The position numbers were made by a program, and so were the translations under genes. A DNA stretch of 64,000 nucleotides, taken from contig LBCK01000001.1 in the NCBI GenBank assembly GCA_000980705.1, positions 372,001-436,000 on the forward strand, written 5' to 3'. The stretch is from Ruminococcus sp. UNK.MGS-30 (GTDB lineage Bacteria; Bacillota; Clostridia; Oscillospirales; Ruminococcaceae). Under the pieces are notes generated by a model. That model had not been told where the DNA came from and searched no databases. It saw nothing but the letters and a program-made list of their open reading frames with translations. Numbering within the stretch: the stretch's first letter is position 1; each line of letters opens with the position of its first letter. Below, one piece after another: positions 18,627 through 25,233 of the stretch.

Positions 18627-20735
18627 TTACTTGATGATCTCTTCCCAGGTCTTGGGTGTACCGGCACCCTTGAGGGCAACGTAGTACATCACATAGAACA
18701 CATCGGTAGAATCCACCTTGCCGTTCTTGTCCACGTCCGCAGCGGCGATCTGATCCGCAGTGAGACCGCCGTCCTTGCCGACAGCGCAGTAAGCCACGTA
18801 GAGCATGATGTCGAAGATGTCGCTGGAGTCGATCTTGCCGTCTCCGTCCGCATCGCCGACAGCATTCGCCGGGGCATCGGTGGTCGTAGTCGTGGTCACA
18901 GTTGTGGAAGTGGTCGCCGTGGTATTGGTCGTGTTGGTGGTTTGTGATGTGGTGGTTGTAGCGCTGGTTGCGGTGGTAGTTGTATCCGAAGTGGATGTAG
19001 TGTTTTTTTCTGTCGTGATAGTAGTTGTTGTTGTTGTGGTTGTTGTGGTGGTGGTTGTTGTACTGGTCGTTGTTTCAGTTGTTGTGGTAGTTGTCGGCTC
19101 CGGAATCGGGTCGTTGGGATTCCAGTTGTAATGGTGTACCGCATTTTCAAGCGGCTGATTTTCCATTCCTATGTCAATCTCATTCCAGTCCTCTTCCGAA
19201 CCAGTGTAGTAAACATCACTCAAACTTTCACAACGATAAAAAGAAGTATATCCAATATTCTTCAAGTTTTTGAACAGCAGTATACTCTGTAAATCGGAAC
19301 AACCATAAAAAGTGTAAGTACCTAAAGTTGTAATGCTATCCGAAAGCTTCACAAACTTCAAGGAAGTACAACCGCTGAAAGCACTTTTTCCCAAATCAGT
19401 CACACTATCCGGAATCGAAATCTGTTCCAAACTATTACAGTTTTCAAAAGCATATTCTCCGATTTTCGCTACACTATCAGGAAGAGTTGCTTGTTTCAAT
19501 CCCAAACAACCACTGAAAACATAGTTTCCTAAATCAGTAACACCCTCTGGAACCGTGACCTGTTCCAGGCTGGAACAATTCGAAAAAGTTCTATTTTCCA
19601 AAGACATAATACCATTCGAAATTGTAACAGATTTCAAAGAAGAACAGCCAGAAAATGCAGATTCTCCTAAACTAAACACGCTGTCGGGAATTGTGATTTG
19701 TTCCAGGCTCTTGCAATCTCCAAATGCACCAGTCTCAATGGAAACTACAGAATCCGGAATCACAATATCTGTCAATTGCTCGCAACCGTTAAACGTATAT
19801 TCTTTAATTTCAGTCAAACCTTCCGGCAGTGCTATCGCCTTTAATGAAGTACACTTACGAAACACTTCGTTCTCAATTTTATCCAATTTACTAGGAAGTG
19901 TTACTTCTGCCAAATTGGTACAGTTATCAAAAGTATGCATTTCCAAAACGGAAACACCCTCTGGAACAGCCACAGAGGTCAGAGCAGAACAACCATAAAA
20001 AAAGCTGTTGCCCATGCTTGTCAAGCTGCTAGGCATGGAGATTTGTTCCAACGCAGTGCAGTAATAAAACACACTTTCTCCCATAGTCGTTACCGAGTCT
20101 GGAATGTCTATAGCGGTCAATGCAGAGCATCTATAAAACACTTCATTCCCCATGCTTTTCAAATTTTCTGGCAAGGTTACCTGTTTCAACCGTGAACAAT
20201 CATAAAATACCGCATTGCCTATGGAAGTTACAGAATCCGGAAACGCAACTTCTGTTAAATTACTGCATCCATAAAATGTCGAGCCTGCAATTTCCGTTAA
20301 GCTACCGGAGAACTTGACAGCTTTCAATTCAGAGCATCCATTAAATACAGAGTATCCCATAGTTTCAACACTGTCTGCCATAGTCACACTTCTCAAGTGC
20401 GCACAGCTACTAAAAACAGCGTTACCTATGGAAGTCACACTGTCCGGTATTGTAACTTTCAGCAATTTAGATTTTGAGGAAAATGCGTAACTGTTAATTT
20501 GTGTCACCGGTTTTCCCTCGATCTCCGACGGAACGGTGACCGAAGTCATATCGCCGTCACAGCCTGTGATCGCTACCTCTGTGTCGTCATTGATGAGCTG
20601 GTAGCTCAGTCCGTCCGCAGTCTCTGCGCTCGCCGTAATGGACATCTGCGGCAGGTTCACCTGCATCACCGGCAGCGCCCCGGCACACAGCACCCCAGCC
20701 GTCAATACCGCCAAAAACTTCTTCATTTTTTGCAT
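18627..20735 (-). CDS. Secreted BspA-type LRR protein with dockerin
   Basis: The 702-residue protein has a signal peptide (about 1-37), about twenty BspA-type LRR_5 repeats of 23 residues (about 60-520; repeated IPDSVTSIGNAVFYDCS text), a Thr-rich linker (about 535-610) and a C-terminal dockerin with two calcium loops (DADGDGKIDSSD and DVDKNGKVDSTD). It should be exported and docked onto a cohesin scaffold, acting in adhesion or recognition. ATG at 20735 follows AAAGGAG. The repeat part is visibly richer in A+T than both gene ends. Ligand unknown. Confidence 0.9.
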   Translation of the reverse strand: MQKMKKFLAVLTAGVLCAGALPVMQVNLPQMSITASAETADGLSYQLINDDTEVAITGCDGDMTSVTVPSEIEGKPVTQINSYAFSSKSKLLKVTIPDSVTSIGNAVFSSCAHLRSVTMADSVETMGYSVFNGCSELKAVKFSGSLTEIAGSTFYGCSNLTEVAFPDSVTSIGNAVFYDCSRLKQVTLPENLKSMGNEVFYRCSALTAIDIPDSVTTMGESVFYYCTALEQISMPSSLTSMGNSFFYGCSALTSVAVPEGVSVLEMHTFDNCTNLAEVTLPSKLDKIENEVFRKCTSLKAIALPEGLTEIKEYTFNGCEQLTDIVIPDSVVSIETGAFGDCKSLEQITIPDSVFSLGESAFSGCSSLKSVTISNGIMSLENRTFSNCSSLEQVTVPEGVTDLGNYVFSGCLGLKQATLPDSVAKIGEYAFENCNSLEQISIPDSVTDLGKSAFSGCTSLKFVKLSDSITTLGTYTFYGCSDLQSILLFKNLKNIGYTSFYRCESLSDVYYTGSEEDWNEIDIGMENQPLENAVHHYNWNPNDPIPEPTTTTTTETTTSTTTTTTTTTTTTTTITTEKNTTSTSDTTTTATSATTTTSQTTNTTNTTATTSTTVTTTTTTDAPANAVGDADGDGKIDSSDIFDIMLYVAYCAVGKDGGLTADQIAAADVDKNGKVDSTDVFYVMYYVALKGAGTPKTWEEIIK

Positions 20736-20808
20736 CCTCGTTTACTCCTTTCACAATTATACCATGATGTTTCTGCATAGTTATCCATGATAAATGGTAA
20801 CATTGTCT

Positions 20809-20835
20809 ATTATAACGCAAAAAAAAAAAAAAAAA
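20809..20835 (-). promoter_or_regulatory. Promoter -10 with adjacent A17/T17 tract
   Basis: On the minus strand a TATAAT (20809-20814) for the LRR gene is preceded by a run of 17 T (20819-20835). A TTGTTT lies just beyond, at a 22-base spacing, so the homopolymer would set the -35/-10 distance. Confidence 0.45.
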
Positions 20836-20885
20836 GAAACAACTTTTTGAGAATATTTTGTGAACTGTGGAATTTTGACCGTTTT

Positions 20886-20928
20886 GACACAAAAAAATCG
20901 TGTGCAAATTGTTTCGCACACGGTTTCA
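20886..20928 (-). terminator. Terminator of the CAP-dockerin gene
   Basis: A stem of about 8 bp (CCGTGTGC / GCACACG) is followed by seven T in minus-strand sense, 40 bp past the CAP gene stop. Confidence 0.75.
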
Positions 20929-20968
20929 GTTTTTTATAGGGTTTCGGGAAGTGGTGTACTTATTTTTC

Positions 20969-22165
20969 TTATTGCAGCACATCTTCCCACGTGCTGTGAA
21001 TTCCTGCGCCGTTCAAGGCAATGTAATACATCAAATAGTACACATCGGTAGAATTGACAGTACCGTCTCCGTCAATGTCTGCTGCGGCCAGCTGCCCGTC
21101 GGTGAGCGTTCCGCCGACACCGGCGCCAACGCTTGCCACATGGAGCAGCGTGCTGAACACATCGGAGCTGTCGATCTTGCCGTCGCACTCCACATCGCCT
21201 TTGACAATATCTTTTACTTCTACATTCAGTGTATAGGTCTTGCCGCCCAGGTCTGCGGTAAGCGTCGCCTTGCCGTAATCCTTTACCACAGCAGTGTTGT
21301 CGCCCTCAATGCTTACCACGCCGGGCGCAGAGGAACTCCACTTGGCATACTCCACCGGAAAGCCGCTGTTTCCGTTATAAGATGCCGTCAACTGTAAGGT
21401 TTTCCGGTCGCCGTAGTAGAGATACTTGCTCTGGTTGGAAGAGATCGTCACCGCATTTGCCGGCACTTCCAGCGTCTGTATGCAGTCGCCGTAGGTGAAC
21501 TGGAACGTCTCGCTGGTGTTGGTGCCGCTGAACTCGGCGCAGGAAGTGCTGGCATACTGCGCAGTGCCTGTACCAAATGCGCCCATGCCCACATAGCGGT
21601 TATTGGGTGAGATCATGCTGGTATAGTGTCCCGTTATGCCGCCGGTTTTGTTCAGATAGGCGTCCTTTTCCCTGTACCACAGTTCCACACCGGATTTCAT
21701 ATCCAGCCCCCAGCTCCACCACGCAAGGCACTCGCCGCCGGAACTATAGCCGCCGGGCGTCTGAATGGTAAAACAGTGAGAGCCGTTGGTGCGTTCGTGG
21801 GCAATCGTCTGAGAACTCTCCGCTGCACGGATTCGTGCCAGATATTCCAACCCGGCAGACCACTGCATGGGGACATAGTCGCTTGGCGTCAGCTTTTTGC
21901 CGTCCACCGGATTGGGATAGCCGTTGTTGCAAGCCTCCCGGCGATACTGATTCACCAAATCCAGCGCTGCCTTTATGTCATTGGCATAGGTGCCTTCCAT
22001 CCCGATGAGAACATTGCCTGCCGACGGCACTGTAACATCCGTGTTCAGAACCGGCTTTGCAGATGCGGCGGAAACCGTCATGGAAACTGCCCCGCCGGAA
22101 ACCAGCATCGCACCGGCAAGCACCGCAGCAGTCAGTTTCGAAAAAAATCTGCGTGTCTTTTGCAT
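20969..22165 (-). CDS. Secreted CAP (SCP/PR1)-domain protein with dockerin
   Basis: The 398-residue protein has a signal peptide (1-33), a CAP-like domain (about 60-225; LVNQYRREACNNG, QWSAGLEYLARIRAAE, the AHERTNG and GGECLAWWSWG blocks, GHYTSMI), a bacterial Ig-like segment (about 232-315) and a dockerin (DVECDGKIDSSD, DIDGDGTVNSTD). CAP proteins are secreted with varied roles and no general activity can be assigned. It has its own promoter region and terminator. ATG at 22165 follows AAAGGGG. Confidence 0.88.
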   Translation of the reverse strand: MQKTRRFFSKLTAAVLAGAMLVSGGAVSMTVSAASAKPVLNTDVTVPSAGNVLIGMEGTYANDIKAALDLVNQYRREACNNGYPNPVDGKKLTPSDYVPMQWSAGLEYLARIRAAESSQTIAHERTNGSHCFTIQTPGGYSSGGECLAWWSWGLDMKSGVELWYREKDAYLNKTGGITGHYTSMISPNNRYVGMGAFGTGTAQYASTSCAEFSGTNTSETFQFTYGDCIQTLEVPANAVTISSNQSKYLYYGDRKTLQLTASYNGNSGFPVEYAKWSSSAPGVVSIEGDNTAVVKDYGKATLTADLGGKTYTLNVEVKDIVKGDVECDGKIDSSDVFSTLLHVASVGAGVGGTLTDGQLAAADIDGDGTVNSTDVYYLMYYIALNGAGIHSTWEDVLQ

Positions 22166-22297
22166 GAAAATTACCCCTTTTCCATATGGAAGATTTCTCC
22201 CATATTTTTATTTTATATCCTTTATTATACCATATCCCTGTGAATGCAGTTCATCGAACATAAAAATATTTCATGAATTGCAGCGAAAAAATTAAAA

Positions 22298-22331
22298 AGT
22301 CGCCGTACAGTTTATCACGGTACGGCGACTT
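22298..22331 (-). terminator. Terminator of the lipoprotein gene
   Basis: Stem AAGTCGCCGTA / TACGGCGACTT with a 12-base loop; in minus-strand sense it is followed by a T-rich stretch. It lies 14 bp past the lipoprotein stop. Confidence 0.8.
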
Positions 22332-22344
22332 CTTTCGTCTTTTT

Positions 22345-22902
22345 TTATTCCATTGTTGTGATCTCCGTTGCCACATCTGCCCCGGCTTGAAACTGCGTGA
22401 ATGTGAGTTCGGCATCGAAGTTTTCCAGCGAAAAGCCAGCCAGATCGCCGCTTTCCGTCAGCGTCAGCGTATAGGGATTGCCCTCCGACTCGCCCTCGAC
22501 TGCCACGCCGCCGTCCTTCTCCTTCCCGGTGATCTCCTCCTGCTGCGCCAGTTCATCCACCACTAGGATCATCTGGCTCAGCACGGACTTTGCCGGCATT
22601 GCCGACTGCGGCACAGAAAAACCCAGCCCCTTATACGATGCCGTGACCTCGCCGCCGGAAAAGTCCAGCACCACCCCGGCGAGCGTGGATGGCTCTGCAA
22701 AGGCAACGCTCCACGCACCGTCTCCCAGCCGGGACAGGGTGCCTGCGGCGGTCCAGTCCTCCATCTGCATGGTCATCTCCGTGGTGAAACTTCCGCCCAG
22801 TTTCTGGGCTGCGCTTGCCTCGCCGCCCGGCTTGGAACAGCCGGAAAGACAAACGCCTCCGGCAAGGATCAGCCCCAGAACTGCTCTGTATTTTCGTTTC
22901 AT
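22345..22902 (-). CDS. Predicted lipoprotein of unknown function
   Basis: The 185-residue product begins with a lipoprotein signal: basic start, hydrophobic core and the lipobox LSGC near residue 21. The remainder alternates polar and hydrophobic residues in a way that suggests a beta-rich, LolA/LppX-like fold (SFTTEMTMQMEDWTAAG, LTLTESGDLAGFSLENF). That fold is a guess from pattern. ATG at 22902 follows AGGAGGA; an earlier frame start at 22923 is less likely. It follows nnrD by 42 bp and may be co-transcribed. Confidence 0.72.
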   Translation of the reverse strand: MKRKYRAVLGLILAGGVCLSGCSKPGGEASAAQKLGGSFTTEMTMQMEDWTAAGTLSRLGDGAWSVAFAEPSTLAGVVLDFSGGEVTASYKGLGFSVPQSAMPAKSVLSQMILVVDELAQQEEITGKEKDGGVAVEGESEGNPYTLTLTESGDLAGFSLENFDAELTFTQFQAGADVATEITTME

Positions 22903-22944
22903 ATGAATCTCCTCCTGTGTCATCAGACGGAGACACCCTGCGGC

Positions 22945-23832
22945 TTACCGCTCCTGTTCCAGCTTTGCCAACACCTGCGGCAGATAGGCGAGCAAGTCCC
23001 GTGGGAGCATCGCCTGCTGAGAAAGCGCAGCAGCGGCGCAGTCCCCGGCGAGTCCGTGGAGATACACGCCGGCACAAGCCGCATCCCAGGACGAAAGCCC
23101 CTGCGCCGCAAAAGCTACAATCAGTCCGGCAAGCACGTCACCGCTGCCGCCACGGCTCATCCCCGGATTTCCCGTGGGATTCTGCGCCAGCCGTTCGCCC
23201 TGCGCCACCAGTGTTCCTGCACCTTTCAGCGCCAGTGTCACCGGATACGCCGCCGCAAACCGAGACGCCGTTTCCGCACGGTTTCCCTGTATCTGCGGAA
23301 TTGTCTGCCCGGTGAGCCGTGCCATCTCGCCCGGATGCGGTGTCAGGATCCAGTTCGTCCCCGTCCGTCTGCTTAACTCTATGCAGGAGACCGCACAGTT
23401 TAGACCATCCGCATCCAAAACCACCGGACACGCCGCATTTTCCAGCACCCAGCGCACCAGCTGTCTTGTCTCGTCCGTCACCCCTAAGCCGCAGCCCAGC
23501 AGCACCCCGTTGGCACGGCGAAGTTGCGTTTCAAGCTGTTCCCGGTTGCGCCGGCTGTTGGTCAGAAAGCCGTTTTCGTCTGTCTCCAGCGAGAGCCACA
23601 TCGCCTCCGGCGCAGCAGCTGCCAAACGCATGGGATTCTCCGGCGCAGTCGCCACTGTGACAAGACCGGCGCCGCCACGCAGTGCCGCCTGTGTGGAAAG
23701 CAGACAGGCGCCGGGCATATTCCGGCTCCCGGTGATGCACAGGAGCCGTCCGAAATCGCCTTTCTGGGCATCGGTTTTTCGTTTGGGTATCATCCGGCAG
23801 ATCTCCTGCCAGGTCAGTTGGTGCAGCATCAT
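22945..23832 (-). CDS. nnrD: ADP-dependent NAD(P)H-hydrate dehydratase
   Basis: The 295-residue enzyme repairs hydrated NAD(P)H. It shows KGDFGRLLCITGS near the N-terminus, the Ala/Gly-rich GACLLSTQAALRGGAGLVT, ILTPHPGEMARL and the ribokinase-like loop MSRGGSGDVLAG. The epimerase domain (NnrE) that is often fused to it is absent. ATG at 23832 lies six bases after AGGAG; the next codon is also ATG. Confidence 0.9.
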   Translation of the reverse strand: MMLHQLTWQEICRMIPKRKTDAQKGDFGRLLCITGSRNMPGACLLSTQAALRGGAGLVTVATAPENPMRLAAAAPEAMWLSLETDENGFLTNSRRNREQLETQLRRANGVLLGCGLGVTDETRQLVRWVLENAACPVVLDADGLNCAVSCIELSRRTGTNWILTPHPGEMARLTGQTIPQIQGNRAETASRFAAAYPVTLALKGAGTLVAQGERLAQNPTGNPGMSRGGSGDVLAGLIVAFAAQGLSSWDAACAGVYLHGLAGDCAAAALSQQAMLPRDLLAYLPQVLAKLEQER

Positions 23833-23859
23833 GGAATGCTCCTTTCACAATGTATCACG

Positions 23860-23882
23860 ATCCGACATCGTCTCTGTCGGAT
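23860..23882. promoter_or_regulatory. Inverted repeat abutting the toxin promoter
   Basis: ATCCGACA-N7-TGTCGGAT is a perfect 8+8 palindrome whose last base is the first base of the -35 box at 23882. It lies between nnrD and the toxin gene, and may be an operator or a transcription barrier. Confidence 0.4.
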
Positions 23883-23910
23883 TGACAAAAAGGTTTCTGT
23901 GTGTTATGAT
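23882..23910 (+). promoter_or_regulatory. Promoter of the toxin mRNA
   Basis: TTGACA and TATGAT with a 17-base spacer. The start point would be near 23917, giving a transcript of roughly 175 bases ending at the shared terminator. Confidence 0.8.
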
Positions 23911-23920
23911 AGGTTGTCGG

Positions 23921-23940
23921 CTTCTTCCGTCAGGGAGGAG
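23921..23940 (+). promoter_or_regulatory. Hairpin sequestering the toxin ribosome-binding site
   Basis: CTTCTTCC pairs with GGGAGGAG through eight contiguous pairs (two G-U) across a GTCA loop. The 3' arm is the Shine-Dalgarno of the toxin frame, so it should be hidden in the folded mRNA, as in Fst mRNA. Confidence 0.6.
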
Positions 23941-23947
23941 GTGTCTA

Positions 23948-24031
23948 ACGCTGTATTACTTAATATCTCTTTTGGTGTCTGTTACGGTGGAGATTATTAG
24001 CTACAATCTCTACAAATGGGTGAACAGATAA
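23948..24031 (+). CDS. Putative Fst-like type I toxin peptide
   Basis: A 27-residue frame reads xLYYLISLLVSVTVEIISY and ends NLYKWVNR: one hydrophobic helix with a short charged tail, the profile of Fst/Ldr-type membrane toxins. The strong Shine-Dalgarno GGAGGAG lies seven bases before ACG (23948), where an ATG is expected; CTG at 23951 is the alternative. The start may therefore be a rare codon or a mutated ATG. The coding segment sits between a consensus promoter and a bidirectional terminator, with an antisense promoter facing it. A GTG frame at 23941 gives a different 19-residue peptide and is less likely. Confidence 0.55.
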   Translation, partial: TLYYLISLLVSVTVEIISYNLYKWVNR

Positions 24032-24049
24032 CATAAGCCCGACACACCC

Positions 24050-24131
24050 TAAAACAAAAGCCCCCGGAGTTGCAGCTCTGGGGGCTTTCTTTTTTTGCGT
24101 GTCTAACAGCACTACAAAATATCTCTTAGCT
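24050..24131 (-). ncRNA. Antitoxin-like antisense RNA (RNA II)
   Basis: From the promoter at 24138-24166 transcription would start near 24131 and stop at the bidirectional terminator, giving about 75-80 bases. It crosses a direct repeat (GTGTCTAAC 24099-24107, ATATCTCTT 24119-24127) whose other copy (23941-23949, 23963-23971) covers the toxin start. The RNA is therefore complementary to the toxin mRNA at its translation start and at the terminator loop, as in the par locus. Confidence 0.6.
24057..24095. terminator. Shared bidirectional terminator of the TA locus
   Basis: Stem AAAGCCCCCGGAG / CTCTGGGGGCTTT with a 6-base loop. T-runs follow on both strands, so the convergent transcripts share it. 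Confidence 0.88.
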
Positions 24132-24137
24132 AGTTTT

Positions 24138-24166
24138 AGTATATCACAGATTTCTGATACTGTCAA
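24138..24166 (-). promoter_or_regulatory. Promoter of the antisense RNA
   Basis: On the minus strand TTGACA and TATACT are separated by 17 bases, a near-consensus promoter with no protein-coding frame downstream. Confidence 0.85.
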
Positions 24167-24234
24167 CTATTTTTGAAAAATTTATTGTGCTGTACAGACT
24201 CTGCAAGCGGTTGAATGGAGCGTATGCCGACAAC

Positions 24235-24378
24235 AGCCTACTTAATTCTGCCTTATTTTTATAGATAAGGCGAAAGCCCCAGAAGTTACCGTTCCGGAGA
24301 ACTTTCTTATGCGTGATAACACATCACTGCACAACGCCTGCATGACTTTATGATAACACAGATACCTGTAGTTGTCAA
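24235..24378. pseudogene. Decayed second copy of the TA locus
   Basis: The segment repeats the order of the intact locus: a CTACTTAATT remnant of the toxin frame, a damaged terminator (AAAGCCCC ... CTTTCTT) whose stem is broken by many transitions, a GCGTG-ATAACA relic of the direct repeat, and a minus-strand promoter TTGACA-17-TATCAT (24350-24378). The toxin frame is cut by stop codons. The antisense promoter is the best preserved part. Confidence 0.55.
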
Positions 24379-24462
24379 ATGTTCAGAAACATTACCGATA
24401 AGCAAGGTGAAATCCAACACAATATCAAATTTTCTCGAATTTTGAATTTACAATTTATTTAC

Positions 24463-24491
24463 TTGATATTTGCATATTTCTATGGTATAAT
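24463..24491 (+). promoter_or_regulatory. Sigma-A promoter of the DUF4190-like gene
   Basis: TTGATA and TATAAT with a 17-base spacer, 75 bp before the gene start. Confidence 0.75.
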
Positions 24492-24565
24492 AAATTTGTT
24501 TGACACTTCCATATTTTTTACGTGTGATTTGTCAAATGATATCGGGAAATAGGGGGTGTAAAAAA

Positions 24566-24838
24566 ATGGAGCAGAAAAACGGAAAAGCAACTGCTGCCCT
24601 GGTTCTGGGCATTATCTCGCTGATTGGCATCTGCATTCCGATCGCCGGCATCATCTGCGGCATCATTGCCATCGTTCTGGCAGTGCTGGCAAAGAAAGAG
24701 GGTTCCACTGACGGCAAGCAGAAAGCCGGCATGATCCTGGGCATCATCGGCATTGTCATCAGCATCGTTATGTGGATCGTCAATGCGGTGATTCTGGCTG
24801 GAAGCGGCATTCTGGATCAGCTTTCCAACCTGTCTTAA
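24566..24838 (+). CDS. Small two-helix membrane protein, DUF4190-like
   Basis: The 90-residue protein has a polar N-terminus, two long hydrophobic segments rich in Ile, Gly and Val (about 9-45 and 57-82) and a connecting loop [17 protein letters not shown] that is typical of DUF4190 proteins. Function is unknown. ATG at 24566 follows GGGGGTG. It has its own promoter and terminator. Confidence 0.78.
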   Translation: MEQKNGKATAALVLGIISLIGICIPIAGIICGIIAIVLAVLAKKEGSTDGKQKAGMILGIIGIVISIVMWIVNAVILAGSGILDQLSNLS

Positions 24839-24855
24839 TTTTCAGACGACATACA

Positions 24856-24891
24856 AAAAGCGGAGAAGTCTCACGACTTCTCCGCTTTTTT
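24856..24891. terminator. Bidirectional terminator
   Basis: Stem AAAAAGCGGAGAAGTC / GACTTCTCCGCTTTTT with a TCAC loop, between two convergent genes. Confidence 0.92.
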
Positions 24892-24909
24892 CGTTATATC
24901 AGAGCAAAA

Positions 24910-25203
24910 TCACTGCATTTTCATAGAAATGATCGCAGACAGCACCGTCAGAAAGCCGGCGATTGCGGCAACGATTGCCGGGAGCGTTCCGCCTTTTCCC
25001 ACCATCAGGCTGGCGAATCCGCCTAGAACAGCACAGCCGCCCAGGACTGCTGCCACCAGAACAGACACCCACATCAGCGATGCGATGCCTGCTGCGGCAA
25101 GTCCCAGGGAAACCAGCCCCAGCATCAATGCCGTTGCCTCACGTGGTGTGCGTTCCCGTTTTTCCTTTTTCGGTTTTGGCTGCTTTTCGGTTTTTTCTTT
25201 CAT
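24910..25203 (-). CDS. Small membrane protein with basic N-terminal tail
   Basis: The 97-residue product has about 25 strongly basic residues (KEKTEKQPKPKKEKRERTP) followed by two or three hydrophobic segments rich in Ala, Leu and Gly. ATG at 25203 follows GAGGTG. It lies 30 bp after pheT and is probably in the pheST transcript. No function is recognised. Confidence 0.7.
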   Translation of the reverse strand: MKEKTEKQPKPKKEKRERTPREATALMLGLVSLGLAAAGIASLMWVSVLVAAVLGGCAVLGGFASLMVGKGGTLPAIVAAIAGFLTVLSAIISMKMQ

Positions 25204-25233
25204 GAGAATCACCTCAGATACAGTACACGGCGC

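Noticed and set aside
23941..24000. GTG-initiated 19-codon frame at the toxin locus
   Set aside because: The GTG overlaps the end of the Shine-Dalgarno, leaving no spacing, and the peptide is shorter and less hydrophobic than the chosen frame.
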